A stretch of 64,000 nucleotides of DNA, taken from contig CM052356.1 in assembly GCA_028551475.1 (NCBI GenBank), forward strand, positions 26,377,884 to 26,441,883, given 5' to 3'. This DNA comes from Casuarina equisetifolia. Its lineage: Eukaryota > Streptophyta > Magnoliopsida > Fagales > Casuarinaceae. Position numbers and translations under genes: made by a program. Of this stretch, positions 37,910 through 52,236 are shown in pieces. Positions within the stretch are counted from its first letter, which is position 1. The number at the start of each line of letters is the position of its first letter. The notes under the pieces were generated by a model. The model had not been told where the DNA came from. It saw nothing but the letters and a program-made list of their open reading frames with translations, and did no database searches.

Positions 37910-40740
37910 CAACAAAAACATGTTAAGACCTTCATATGTTACTGTTATACCTAAAATAATTGCTATTAATAAGGCACATATTCTATTCTTTAATCGCATT
38001 CAACAGCAATGCCTACAGAATTGCTGCCCACTTAGCACATATGCACACAAAGAACCAAGCCCCACAATTCCCACCCCCCGATACCACTTGTTAGATCTCT
38101 CAAATACTATCATTGTATCAAAAACAATTACTATTAGTGAAACGCATGCCTTATAGTTGAGTACATTCATTTGTCCGCTAACCACTTGGCACATAATTAT
38201 ATGACCTTCTAAGCCAAATTCATTCTACTGAGAAGAAAAAGGAGGGTTCGATGATGAGAAAATCTTTGCAAGATGACTTGTAAAAGGTATTTTCAGCCAC
38301 CTGCCATTAGGAATTTGTAAGTAAAGATAGAATTGCTTTATATCCGGGTAATAATAATCGTAGAAAGGTTGGGAATGTCTCCTTTTAACCTGTTTTCTGG
38401 GAAACCAATTCACGAAATTTTTGTTGACATGGAATAGCTTTCTTGATTAATTGCTATTGGACAGTATTCAGAAACTCAATCTCTTTAGGAGTGCTCCATT
38501 AAAAGCCGGAGGAGGCTACAGTTAGGAGGTCCTTCTATAAGACCGGTAAATTGTGATTGAAACTCCGCCGAACCGTAGGTTAATCTGTTCTCTGGTTCCC
38601 CAAACTTTGTATTCTATAAAAATCTAAAGCAGTAAAAGATACTCTTAAAAAATGGAACCGGGGAATAGCTTCTAGTGTTTGGATCTCTCTTTTTCTTGCC
38701 GCCACGATCCTCCAATTCCGTATCTTCTTTTTGTATCATGCGCCTATTTTGCTCACTAATCGAAGCAAAACCGTGGGAGCCATAGACTAGGAATATGTAG
38801 GTATGCGAAGGGGGACAGTCCAAGATCGTACTGCTCCTCTGCAAAGACAACAAAACCCCAGGTCATTAAGGCCATGCCTATCCAAAAAAGTCCTAAAACC
38901 TCCCACCGCGGAACAAGAAAACCTCCCAAAAGGTTCCGACCTCCTTGTTTATCATTTATAGAGGGAAAGAAAGAAAAAAGAAACCTCAAATGCATGGCCA
39001 CTAGTTGTAAAAGAGGGTGCTAAAGCATCAAAAGAATCCCACAGAGATCGTCTGTTTTTGTCACCAAGTAGTTGGATCATACGTAAAAGATTGAAGTCAA
39101 GGAAGGCTGGTAGGGTCAGAATGCATAATAAATTTAACAAGAGAAATTCCCTCCGACAAAATTAAAAAATCCCGGTCGGTTGGTAATCGAAGAAGTATGA
39201 GAACCAAAGAATTTAGTCTCAGACAAAAAAAATCTACTTTTCAGGATTGAATTTCCTTGTTTGGGAATATACAGTACGTATTGCCTGGGCATGAGCTTCA
39301 CTGGGAATGGGGCTTGGTCACGCCCGCCTCTTTAGCCATACGAGGCAACTCAGAAAAAGTGACAGTGAGGAGTCAGAGAGAGTCCATTTCCACAGCTATG
39401 GAAGGATCACCGTGAGGTTTTGAAAATGGGTGTCTGGAAGAAATGGCCCCGATCAAGCGCATTAGGGACTCTCACGTAATAAAGATGTCCATGGAACTCA
39501 ACATTCTTTGGAAAAAAGATATTGAATAAGCTTTTACATGAAAAGGGTTAGTGTTAACGTGCAAGAATAGAAGTGAGAGGTTCATTTGGGAGGCTTTAAG
39601 AGTAGACGTTAACATGCATGTACAGAAGTAGATAGGGTTTGTGTTAGGAATGGAAATTGGCCTAGCGGACTTGGGGTGTAATCGAGAACGGTGCGGAATT
39701 TTGAGTGAAAAGGGTAGCTGTTGCAGAATGATTTTGTAGAGCATGGGTGCCAAAGATTCATGTTGCTGGTTGAGCTTCGACTACAGGGAGCGACCTGTTT
39801 AATTTGAAAAGGACATATTCTTTCTTGTTAAGAGATTTTATGTAAGGTAGGATAATTCATATCATACAACGGGTTCATATACATTATCTTACAAATCACT
39901 TTATAATACTTCGTGTATAAGTATACATTGTTTTGATATCACGGTAAAAAGCCTTACTTCTTAAAGCTAACTTGTAAGTAGTGGATACATCCTTTATTTA
40001 AAAGAAATATTCAAACAAAATTTAAAGAATAGAAGACTTCTTACACCACCTTTTAATCAATGGTGCTTAGTGGCACTTTGTTGCTTTAATGGAGCGGCGA
40101 GATGCATAAACGTGGGGCACATTGCCGCCCTCGATGGAACAATTTTGACCCACAATGTTGCGCTTAAAGTAGAAGAGTTTTGAAATTCTATGGTCTAGGA
40201 TGACGATAACCAGACGTAGAGACCGGCTCCATAAACATTCTACAGTCAAGCTCCCAGGCACTGTCCGAGTCTCCCCCAGTGAGGGGAAAAGTAGGAAAGT
40301 CTCAAGGAATCTTCGACGTCCAGACAACAGACAAGCCCCTTAGCAGTGGTTTTGCTGTTGTCGCCCAGTTGTAGTGTTAACTCATGAACTTGGACCTAGA
40401 AAGAAGCCCGATTCCTTTTAAGGCCATGGTTCCAGATTAAGAAGGCACTGACTGTTTGGATTATCAGATGGTCGTGCCAGCTACCAACACAGATGGTCAA
40501 AATCTTAGGCACCGTTTGGCACCGATAACATTCTCCCATCTTTACTTGTTAGATATTGAGGCCTATTAATGCTCATCCATAAAAATGTCACTCGGAAAAA
40601 CTCAAGCAGAGGGTCCAGAACTTGGTAGCCTTTCAAATGTTTACCTAACTAGTAAGAAACTGTAAGGAAACAAAATGTTGGAAATAATGTGACCAAGTTC
40701 ACGTTACAGAAAAATGGAAAACAAGGAATTGCACATTATA
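37910..40740. other. Gene-poor stretch, nothing firmly recognised
   Basis: Base composition here is more balanced than in 23-26 kb. Minus-strand frames at 38614-38853, 38756-39001 and 39472-39753 are open but match no family I know; organelle origin was considered and not supported. The last 200 bp probably hold the 3' untranslated region of the methyltransferase gene. Confidence 0.4.
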
Positions 40741-40750
40741 CTCCATAAAT

Positions 40751-43700
40751 TTAGAATCCTGCCGATGACTCAGTCTCTGTTAAGAAGTACATTATACTCA
40801 ACGCCGTACTTGGAATATGCTCCGAAACATTCTCTGATAACCAAGAATTGATAATGCCCTTAGATGGATTATTAGGAGTTCCTGCAAACCATTTATCAAC
40901 AAGCCTAAAACCAAATTTGAGTGCAGCTGAAAGTATTGATGGCTCATCTACTCGGCGTACGACATGGCAAAGAATTAATGCTGGTGCCTGGTCCGCTATT
41001 GTGCCTTCCTTAGATGAAATCAATTCTTTTGCAGTTGCAAACAAGGGCAAAATAGCTTCGGGATTGTAAGTCACATCTGTACCAATGATGACATCAAAAC
41101 CTCCATTACTTATTTCTTTGATGGCCTCTATGTGGTCCTTGTTCCCCCACTCTAGTCTCTTTGCGATCACCTTGGAAAGAAATGGTGGCTTGATATTTGA
41201 AGTGATATTTTGGGTTAACAGATCAAGAGCATTTGTATCTCCATCGGTGGCAACAACTAGGTCTGCAGATCCAACAGCAACCATGGAGCAGATGCCTCCA
41301 CAGCCACAACCCAACTCTAACACCCTTTTCCCAGCAACAACAGTAGGATTTCCTGCTAGTATATAACCCATCAGCCGAGCAGATTCCCAAAGCATCAAGC
41401 CGGTTGACTTGCAGGTGTGTTGGTACTCTCTGGACAGTACTTTAATCTTGTAGTTAGATCCTCCCAGGTCGACCTCAATAATCTAGGATGAAAATGCAGA
41501 AAAGGGGTGTGATGATCTCTCTTAAAAAAAAAATGATCCTTAGTAAAAGATCAGTTGGAAGCATTCAAAAAGAGAAAAGCTTAAAAGTGAACTTAAGCAT
41601 GTCAAGCTCAGCTAATGACATCAACAATCAACATAATAAAAATGAAAAATATGAAAGAACCAAATGTCCGTAACTTTCCTGTCCCAGAAAAAAAAAAATT
41701 AATATCAAATAACTTTCTGCATGCCACATATGCACAGGGCGGAATTTTTTACAATCTTTCTTAGCATAGGTGAGAAAAGTGTAACAACAGTTTAGGGAAT
41801 CTTATGTACACCTTGAAAGAGGAATGACAGAAGGAAACTTTACCTGATTATCGTTAGCAGGTGAAGTTCCAAACATATCAACCGCCACACCTTCAGAGAT
41901 GTCAACCTCAGAATTATCTACGAGGCTTATAACTGTGTCCTCCTTGACTTTAGGCTGAACATATTCTTGACCAGTAAATTCTTTCTTGTGTGAAGCTTCC
42001 ACACGCGAAGAAGTGTTTACATCACCTGAAAGGCGGAAAACAGCTTGGATCCAGCGCCTGCAACCACAGACAAAAATATAATGACCCAACAAATTATCCT
42101 ACCATTTAAAGCATGGGTAAATAATATAAAGACTGCCTGGATGAGCAAGTTTTTTCTGTGCAAATCATGAAAAAGAAAAAAGAAAAAAGAACTAGTTCCT
42201 TACACAACATCTATATCCTATCTATTGTGCAATGAAAATAAAATATATATATCAAATCCAAAAATACAAACTAGATACCACTGCGGAAACTGAAGATACA
42301 ATCACTTACCGATTCATTACCAACTCCCTCAAGCGGTTCTCAACTTGTTTGCAACAAAAACCAAGTTCTTCAACAACAAATCCATTTTCTTCAAATAAAC
42401 TTGTCAAGAAGACATCAGAAAAATAGAAGGCACACTGAAAAAAGGGAAAAAAGAAGTTTTGCTTCAGTGGCTAACTCACGAGACTAGAACAACAGAGAAC
42501 ACCATATAGAAAAGATTGGAACTTACAGTGCCATCACCCCTCACAAAGAAGTTTTCACTAATCTTCTGATCCTTGCAAGTGAGCCTTTCCTGCCATTACA
42601 ACATTAAAAATATAGAAAATTTTATACAAAGAGAACAAGAGCCAGACATAAGGTAGGCACAAAGAAATAGATGGATTTGGGGGATGAGAGAGAAGACCGA
42701 TCATATTATTAAAAACAAAAGCATTTAATTACCTATAATAAAATCAAACTAGTTTTTCTCAAGCATGCAAAAGAGTATACACTAGAAGACATGGAAAACC
42801 ATCTTGGGCATTGATCTTTGAACCAAATGACCATCATCCTTATAGAAACAAGTGCAAGAAAGTGAGGCCATGGTTCAACCCCATTTCGTGTCAAGTTTTA
42901 TTTAGCAATAAATAGAGGTGGTGAAACCCCACCTTGTTCCTTTCTCACAACTATTACTTACTTCAAGGAGTCTAATAGTTTCCCCCAGTTTACACAGCAA
43001 ACATGAAACCACCAAGAAACAACTCAGAGAATCTTTTCAAGAACAGCAACAAAAAGATAATGATTCTTCCTTCCGGAGTTTGGACGGCAGGGATGGGGGA
43101 AGAGGGGTGGGGGCAGTTTGGGTGGCCAGGGTGGTTTGGGGCTTCTGTTCTAAAGCCATACAGATATATGAATGATGGCAAAAACAGATAGGAGAGATGA
43201 TCAACCTGAGCAAGGTCACCAGTAGCATAATCACGAAACAGCACATAACCATTTGGCTGAAAGGGGAAAAGGGAAAAAGAATTAGAATTTCACACGTCAT
43301 AGAGTCTCACCATAGCAAGGTTGATAAAAATTTTGGTATTTGTAATGATGTTGACATCTTACCTTGAGAACTTTTCTAATGTTCTGCAACACTAGACCCA
43401 TCTTCTCAGGGGAGACTGCAGATAACACAAAAATCTGCTTAACAAAGTCAGCTAGTTGGATGAACAACAAACATCAAACTAAAACTTTAAGCCAATAGCT
43501 TGATAACTATAACTTCATATAGATACCATGGTCACTATATCAATTGAAGGTGTAGAAATCTGCTTGCTCAGATCATCAACTGTCAAATCGCAGACAAAAG
43601 CAGTCACTCGAGATTCTTTGAAGTCTTTATGCATCTGTGATTAAAAGAAAATCTCCAGTTAGATAGACGTACTTAAAGTTAAATTTTAAATCAGCTGGAA

Positions 43701-45800
43701 AGTAACTCCAGAAGCTAAGACACATACAACAAGGAGATTGTAACATGCCACTACAGGAGGTCCTCACTTTTCAATATCTGCAGTCCTTTTGGCATAAGCA
43801 TTTTATGCCACTTCTATGTCACAAATTCAACTGATGATTAACGTCCAGAGGAGCCTTTTTAACTTTACCAAAATTCTTCTTAAGTAATCTAGATGGTTCA
43901 AACACACAAAATCCATCAAATTTTGATTCTAAATTAAGCTGGTGCAAAAACCAGTCATAGCTTCCATGTGTATTTATGATTGACACATTTTACATTTGTC
44001 AATATTAAATGAAGAAGCAATCAGTGGGGTGAAACCCCAGAATCCAGAGAAGGAGAAGTGGAAGGGCAATGGCATTACCATATGAATTAGATTGGTAGTA
44101 GCAGAAATGAAAGCCCAGTGTCATAATTGTGAGAATAAGAAAAAATTGCATGATCACCTCTCTCTCCCTCTCTATCACCAATCACAAAGCTTTTTCACCA
44201 ATATTATCTGGATGTTATAGTAGACTTCAACAATTCCATTACTCCAGATTTATGATATTAAAGCATAGATCCTCCAGACTCATCCCATCTATGCACAATA
44301 TACAAGACAAGCAAAGTTCTACATCATTTCAATCAAGAAGATTCCCAATGACTCAGCAATGAAAGTTAATGTAATCAAACCTTAACCAAGTTAACAGCAC
44401 GTGGTGAGAAATCACACGCATAAGCAAACACATCTGGATATGTAGCAAGCAAGGGAAATATCGTGTTCCCAGCTCCACAGCCAACCTGATAAAGAAAATG
44501 TATATCAATACCCAAAATATCGTGATGCTATTAGAATAGCCATGATCCAGCAACAATAGCACAAATAGAAAAATAGTCATGACTGATTGTCAGAGATAAC
44601 AAATAAGGAAAATGATGTGAAGTAATGCACTTGATTGAATCCATAGGTATTGTAACTAAAGAACTAAATACTATTTCAAACTCAACCAGTAAAAAGATAC
44701 TATAGTTTGCTGCATGGACCAACTAACAACACAGGAATCCGAAAAGACTTGAAATGATGACTCTTACAAACATCTCTACATATTTCCAACTTAATTATTC
44801 ATAACTTTAGTCTAAATTGCAGCATTTGAGAAAGATAAGTTGGCAAGAGACAAAGCCAATGACAAAAAAATTCAGTACTAGAACTCTAACTAGCTATATT
44901 AAAAGTTCGACACAAAAAAGCTTGGCTGTCTTTGCGTGAGAGATATCTAATGAACAAAATGATTACCTCCAAAATTACTTTTCCTCCTGATCCCTGAAAA
45001 ACAGAAGATCCATATAAATTTTATACTCAAATCATTCAAGAAACTGCAAAATACTTGAAACGAAAATAAACAAAAGAAAGGACTCACTGAGAAATGGTGA
45101 CCCCATTCCTTATCCAGGTAGTGCCGATCTTTGAAAAACTGAAGAGAGAAAAGAAGTATTAAATGAAACTTCTATAAATAGTTGTACTCCTCAGAGGGTT
45201 TTAAAAAGAAAAAATAACTGAAGGTTTGAGAATTTCAGGAAGTAACTAAATTGGTTTGCTGTAATAAAGGCAGAAATCAACAGCTCTAAGTTGTCAATTA
45301 TCCCTTTCTCACAACAAATCCTAGGGGTAAACCTTACTAAATTCACACCAGCAAGGAATAACCAAACAAGGCCTAGATGTTAAGAATGCTGATTTCAGAA
45401 GACATGACTGACATATATGCCACTAGGCATCACATAATATGGATCAAGTACACTATTAGTGTCTGCCTGGTTTTCCGGCTCAGTGCTAGTAGTACCATGA
45501 CAAAAGTACTACAGATTCAAATCAGTACATCCAGAACAATATAAAAAGACTTACTTTAGCTTGATGCCGTTTGTAAAAGATATCCCAATACTTCTTAGCT
45601 TCTCTCTCATATTTCTCTGAAAAGCATTAAATACATACTCAGAATGAATAGTCAACATTGACTTCGCTGGTGCATGTGCACGAGAGGGAGAGAGAGAGAC
45701 CTCTCCAGAAGGGGGAGATAACATTGGTGGTGGCAGGAAATATTTGTATCTTCTGGGATGAGGGCTGTTGCTCCCCTGCTTCTTGCACATCAGACGCCAT
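40751..45800 (-). CDS. Two-domain SAM methyltransferase, TRM140/METTL2-like tRNA m3C type with C-terminal Methyltransf_16 domain
   Basis: Twelve coding exons on the minus strand give 569 aa: 45701-45800, 45555-45616, 45088-45138, 44967-44993, 44381-44485, 43527-43634, 43363-43434, 43206-43256, 42527-42589, 42310-42434, 41844-42057, 40751-41482. All junctions are GT-AG and in phase. The N-terminal half matches METTL2/6/8-type enzymes: FFKDRHYL near residue 55, then LEVGCGAGN near residues 79-87 as SAM motif I, and YACDFSPRAV near 105. This family methylates C32 of tRNA to m3C. The last exon encodes a second methyltransferase domain, with VLELGCGCGG near residues 380-389 and ATDGD after it, as in lysine methyltransferase-like family 16. 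I recall the same fusion in Arabidopsis At2g26200. The ATG has good plant context (GAAGATGGCG). A leader intron (about 45811-46313) is likely. The substrate of the second domain is unknown. Confidence 0.88.
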
Positions 45801-46314
45801 CTTCCAAACCCTTGGAGGATAAACACAAACATATCAAACGTGTAATAGTTTCGCATCTGAATTTCTTTCAGCCTTTGACAAAAAGAGTTTTGGGTATAAT
45901 GAAAAAGGAACCAAGTAGTACTTATAGCGCTTTCAACCATACATATATACATACGGAACAAAAGCATTACATTCCTAAATCACCAAGGTCATTCTTTGCA
46001 CTGTAACGTTAGACATTATTACAGATTGATAGGTATAAAACCAAACATGCCCTCATCTGAACCCAGCTCACAAAGAAAGAAAAGAAAAAAGCATTGCGAT
46101 TAGATAATCCACCGAATTTCCAGAACGAAATTGTGGTCTCTATTCGATTACGAACCGCTCCAATGTTATACTACAAGCCAACACGCAGCTATGCAAATCA
46201 ATAGCACAAACAATCCTAAATAACGTCATCACTTCGTTTCGACTAAACTGCAAAATAGAAAAGTGCATTGCTACGAACACATGAAAAAAGAAAAGAAAGA
46301 ACGAAGAAAGTACC

Positions 46315-47075
46315 AGCTATTCGGAGTCAATCACGCCACGCAGAGAGAGGGACAGAGAGAAAGAAAGATATAGAGAGAGGCTAGCCGCCTTGCATGTGCT
46401 TTCTCTGACATGAAAAGGACTCGTTTTCCAGCCCCTGCGGATCCCTAACGTCAATATTGCGGATCGATTCGACCCGACGGTTCGTGACGTGAGAGGAACT
46501 GTGACGAAGTAACGAACGTCTTGCAACGACGCCGCTTGAATGATCAAGTCTTAATCACAATTTTTTTCTTTTTTTGTTTGTCTGTTAAGATAGGGGGAGA
46601 TTTAAAAATTTTATTGGGAGAAAATGAAGCTCCAACCCTGAACTTTTATGTAGTAAAGCCACTAAATGCCGCTACGCTGCCAGAACCAGGCCTTAATTTA
46701 GTTTTTAGGCCCTGACATCAACTCCTCAGTGAACGCAAAAGGTACAAATAGTATAATCACAGATTGAAAGAAATTGCATCTTCACTATTAGGAATTAAAT
46801 GAAGAGATAACCCATTATACAAAAGACAAAGAATGTAAGTTCTCTAGCTACTGCTGTGGTATGATTAAGATCGCTGTCAGAAGCTCTCTCTCTTCTACTA
46901 TACAACCCGTCTTTAACCAAAAAAATTGAGTTTGAACCTTCAATAGAATAATATGAAACTTCTGATGACACCCAGTTTTCCTCCTAACTGCTCCTTTCTT
47001 TCCATCAAACTCTTCTTTTTTGTTTCAAGGAATGAAAAGCTGACAACAATTGCTTGTCAAGGTGCTTTCAGCCCT
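46315..47075 (-). promoter_or_regulatory. Promoter/leader of the methyltransferase gene and 3' UTR of COG8
   Basis: Only about 760 bp separate the probable first leader exon of the methyltransferase gene (ending at the donor at 46313) from the COG8 stop codon. A CT-rich tract (on the minus strand) at about 46325-46380, typical of plant leaders, lies at the 5' end. No clear TATA box was seen. Confidence 0.5.
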
Positions 47076-50000
47076 TCACTCATCACTGCGCCTCTCGCTT
47101 GTCTGCAATGTGGCACCTTCCTCCTTTTTATCTTCATCAGCAGCAATAGTTTGCTCGATGCTTGGCACAACACCATTTTCAACCACAGGTAAGGCACCAT
47201 TTTCTGATACACTCTCTTCTTCAGCATTACTGACTGATTTGCTAAGATCTCTTGGGGGAGTGACAGTCAAAAGGCGGCCAAGTCCATCATACATGCCCTT
47301 TGCGTCCATGATAAGAGCAGCTCCACCAGGGTAACAACGACCAAAGCAAGTGGCGCAATGTGGGTAAACAACCTGGGAAGAGAGGATTCACAAGAAAGTG
47401 AAGGATGTCAAAATGAGTTCTACACACAAACTGCGTATGACGATCAGCCTGGTAAAGACAGTACCTCTATAAAAGCCCGACAAAGAGCCAGGAAAAGTAC
47501 AGACTCACTTTCTCTGAGCATCCGAGTCGTATTATACCTCAATAAAGAGTCAGAAACAGCTTGCAATCCCTTAATCAGTTCTTGAGCAAGTAAACGTTTC
47601 AAACTTATTGGAGCACAGGGACGCAACTCGTTCATTGCTGCAGATACACCTACAACGACCATAGAAAGTACGAGATGATCAAAGAAGAAAAGCATAATGA
47701 AGCCTCTAGAATCATATAACATGTTGCAAAAAGAACAGCTAACAGCTAACAGCAATCAAGAGGTATAGACCAAAAAACTCCAGAGGAATTGACCCAAAAT
47801 GTACAGAAGTAACCCCTTGACATGGGAAAAAGAAATTTATTCCTAATATATGATGAAGACAGAGAGTTGTGCTAACATACGAATAGAATGTCATTATAAA
47901 ATTAATTTCCCATACACAAACTTGCCACCTCATGGGTTAGGACACACATCAAGGATGAACAACAATTGCTTAAGTTCTGAAAAGGTGCTAACATATCAAA
48001 CCTACCGTTGACAAATACAGCAAGAGGTGGATGTTCCATTAGACAAGATGGTGGAGTGACATCCTCCTGACTATCATCACCGACACTATTTACTGGAAAG
48101 CCAATTGCTGGTAGTGGGACCCAACGATGTGAATCAAGGACCAACTGGAATACAACATCAAATTATAAGTCACCACACAAAAGGTATTAGGATGTTTTGT
48201 GCAAAGAAACTTAACAGCCTGACTTGTCTATCTCTTTTAAAATGTATTCAAGCAAACGAAAGAAAGAAAGAAAGGAACAAAGAAAGAAGACGAGAAGAAC
48301 TCTTACTGAAATCAGAAACCAATATTAAACTTCAACTCTAGTCAACTTACCTGAAAATTCTCTACTGCTGTATTCATATTTTTTGAGAATAAGTTGAGAA
48401 CTGCCCTGCAAAGGGACCAAAGTCAATGTCAAAGAAAAAAGGATGAGAGTTTATTGTGTCCACCGAGAAATAAATTCATTCTACAACGTATTACTCTTCA
48501 AAAAGTGAAGGAAGCAGGCCCCGAAAATCTAGTCCAACCCAACCAAGCCCCATGGCACAATACTGTCAACAACACAAAAAGAACAAGTCAGCAAACTCCG
48601 GGTGCATATCCCCAGTCCAGAAAATATTAGCATGAAAAAAGACTGAATTTTTTTTAATTAAAGACAATGGTTATTATATGCAAAAAAGAAATGGACACTG
48701 ATGTAAGGGGAAGACAAAGTCTGCCAATCATAAACTTCCACATAGACAATGATATTTTAACACGTCTACAATTCATGAATGGCCTTGTGGCCTAGAGGTA
48801 CCTCTCCTTTAGAAAAAAGTGTTCTGGAGTTTGACACATCATGGATGGGATATTAAGGGCGTTTGAGCTTTTCTATCACAGGCTTAGAAAGCAAAAATTT
48901 ATGCAATGCTATAAAAATCCTTGAATGAACAAAGCATCAAAGCATATATGTAATTCTTAGGAAGATGCTCACCATGCATTGATCTAAGATGTTTGAGAGA
49001 GATCCACCTTCAGTTATCTTTGGGAGCATGAATTTAAGGGTTTTAAGGTGTGAGGTAATCTGATGCATAGCCCAACTAAAAAGAAGCCCACCATCATAGT
49101 TTTCCTCACTTCCTGATGTATCATCAGCAAATATTGCTCGATACTGGTTAACTACATCAAAAAGATGCATTCTGTGACAGTTTATCATCCCTTTTAAGTA
49201 CTCATAAGGATTTCTCTGGTCCAGATCCTCAAGAATTCCAGTAAGCCAAGCCTCTCTGCACCTCAAAAACTGAAATACTTGGAATATATTCTTGGTTAGA
49301 TTCAAGCATATTAAAGTACCAAGAGTAAAAACCATAAAGGCTAATTGAATGTATATTGAAATAGCACCACTAACAGCCATAGATGATACATGTCAAGTTT
49401 TTAGCATCACCATAAACATATTATGGATTATGCATAAAAGCATTGGAAAGTACCTGCAAACGCATCTCGTACTCGCTAAACACTCCTATTCGACGTAAAT
49501 AACCAATAATTCGAAGACATTCTGGTAACTGCAATACACAAGTCAAACACCTCCATAAGAGATTATGAACTTCCAAAACAAGGCTTAAATGAGTTGTGTT
49601 GCATACATCGTAAAAGTTTCAATGGGAAAACCAAGGTATACCTGAATATTTGAGCGAAGTTTCTGGAGAAGTTGAGAAAGAAGAGACTGGGTTGTCCGCC
49701 TAACCTCAGCAGCTAGTGCTTGAATAACAGGTAACCTTGAAGAAAAATGAAGGATCCTAAGCAAGCAGCCTTCCACAAAGTAGACAGCCCAAAAAATATG
49801 GGCCAGGAAAACAAAACAGAGATAACTCACTTGGGGTGCATGGTTGAAAGTTTCCCAACAAAGGCTTCTAAGTCAAGAGCTTCATCATAATTTCCATTCC
49901 TTACACATCTGCATAATGAAGGCAGGCAATAAGTTTCTGGCGGTTCTCCTAGAAGATGAATAGCTACAAGCAGAGTGACAGGTTTTTTGTAAATTATGCT

Positions 50001-52236
50001 GGCCCACCAACAAAAATCAATGCCCTTCACTGTTATTTCCTATGACTTGACTGGTATCTGGTTTTCTTTGTTGGCAATAAGGTATACAAATTCGACTGTT
50101 TGCAAAGCTCACTTTCAGATACCATATATTGAAGGATTAAACTAGTCTAACAACAAGAAATTGTCAACTGAATATACTTTTTCATATAGTTAAAAGAATT
50201 TTATTTCAGAATCACAAACATAGAAGTGCCCAAAAAAATAAAGTGACAAGATGAAGCAAGGACGTCATATGTAACTCATCATGCCACTTTCGACCAACAA
50301 TTTGTGAGTGTCAGAATCATCCAATATATATACGTGAACACCACAACAAAACCATAGAGTAACCGAGCCTCCAGATGCTCAGTTTACTAAAGGTCCCTAA
50401 AGATCCTCCTGCTAGAGTATTCCAAAAAGAGCCCAGAGAACGGGAAGACCTTAGATACCTGACCCAACCAATAGAAAAGAAAAAGAGACATTATTTAATC
50501 ACATCTAGGTTAATATTTATGGTCAGTTAATTGCACTTTACTATCTCTTCTCATTTTACCCCATTTTGTTGATAAGTAATCAATCCATTATCTTTCGGTT
50601 ACTCCAGAACCTTTTTATAGGTTTCCCAACATATTTGTGGCTAGTTTTGGTAAAAATTACCAGTATTCAGACAAAAAGCTTCCGCCACTCCCACAATCAA
50701 CCATCTAAACCCCAAAGGGTTGCAACTATGAGACACCTGTAGCTAAAGACACCAGGATGCAGGTTAACAACTTTTGAATAGATATTAGGATGGTTATCTT
50801 GTCTAAAAACAACTTTAGCAAACTTCAACCCATTTCTTTTTATCAAGAGTGCATGTTCATTAAATAAATCTAGGTACATGCTAGGCAGATGGAGTGGCAA
50901 CTCAATTTTAACAAATGAATCTCTAGTCCTGAAACACATACGTGTCCATAAGCTGAGGGATTTCAAGCAGGTCAAGCAAAGTGCTGTGATTTGCCAACAA
51001 TGTCTGGTTCATCTTCCTCTTCTCCAAAATCTGTTCAGCTGACTCAACAAACTCTGTGCAACCAGAAGTCAACTTTGGGATTTCATTAATCTGCAGAGAG
51101 GGAGAGCTACAACTTAGAGTACCATTCTTCACCAAACTCTTCAAAGTTTTCATAGAAACACGAAAATAGTCAACATAAACTACTTCAGTTTATGTCTTTA
51201 CGTTAAACATGTATGCACGTATTTGCAGCGCGGATCATTGGAAACATGACCAAGAAAATAAATATGCCAAATAGATTGGAGGTACTCATTGAAGAAAATA
51301 TCTTGTAGTAATCAATAACTGTATTAAAGTTCTTCACCCAAATTAAGAATTAAGATTTAAGTTTTTTCCCCCCTACCATTTGCAGCTCTAATAGCACCAT
51401 CCTCTTTCTTAAAAATGAATTTGTGTTCCCAACAATAGATCAAACTGTACAGAACACTATCTCTCCATCCTTTCTCAGTTGATGAATATCTCTCATAGTA
51501 CAATATGCAGGTGTCGTACACGTATACAATATTTTCTATGATTCAGAGGCATTCCTATGATAGATCAGGAGAGAAGTCCCCAACTCAAACCATTTTCTAT
51601 ATCAACTTAGATGATTCTGTTAACAATTCAAACAATTCATTTGCCACGCTAGATGATTTCCACTTAAAACATAGATCACATTTCTCCTAAAATATCAGTA
51701 GATCAAGGTACAGATCCCAAAGTGGTGTATTTCCTTTACACTGAATGGTTCTACTCCAAATTCCAATCCTACTCGAAATTTATCAAGAAGCCGAATTAAG
51801 AGACAATAAGACTGAACAACTCATCAACGTAAGATATCAGGACAAGAGAACAATAATCTCCGAATTAAAAGAAGATTAATTACCAAGGATTCGAGATGGT
51901 TATCGATGGCGGAAACTTCTTCCCGAATGGCAAGCAATGCATCTGCCGCGGCAATGAATGCTCGATAATTTCCCACCGCCACTTCTTGCATCTGCCTCCG
52001 GATCCGCTCCGCGTCAACCCGAAGAAGCTCCGGTTCCTTTCGAAACATTAACAAATTTTATTACTGGTTTCATAAGACTCACAGAGAGGGCGAGAGAGAA
52101 AGAGAGAGAGGACCTTGTGGAGGCGATCGAGTGTGAAGGAGAGGAGCTCAGAAACGTAAGGCTGTTGGGCGGCGGAGGCCAGAGGGAGGAGGCCGGACAC
52201 CGGCGACGTCTCGTCTGCTGCATTTTGGGACTCCAT
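47076..52236 (-). CDS. COG8: Conserved oligomeric Golgi complex subunit 8
   Basis: Twelve exons on the minus strand give 570 aa: 52114-52236, 51884-52036, 50942-51090, 49831-49908, 49642-49735, 49454-49528, 48973-49269, 48495-48562, 48351-48405, 48006-48144, 47465-47649, 47076-47372. All are GT-AG and in frame. Residues from about 25 to 370 match the Dor1/COG8 family: [13 protein letters not shown] near residue 27, [13 protein letters not shown] near 105, [11 protein letters not shown] near 131 and [11 protein letters not shown] near 225. COG8 is part of lobe B of the eight-subunit COG tether that captures vesicles for retrograde transport within the Golgi. The length equals what I recall for the Arabidopsis protein (At5g11980, 569 aa). 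The C-terminal 80 residues are acidic and low-complexity. The ATG lies in GAAGATGGAG. No defect was seen. Confidence 0.93.

Noticed and set aside
37910-39800. Mitochondrial or plastid DNA insertion
   Set aside because: No organelle gene, tRNA or intron signature could be recognised, so it stays an open question rather than a feature.
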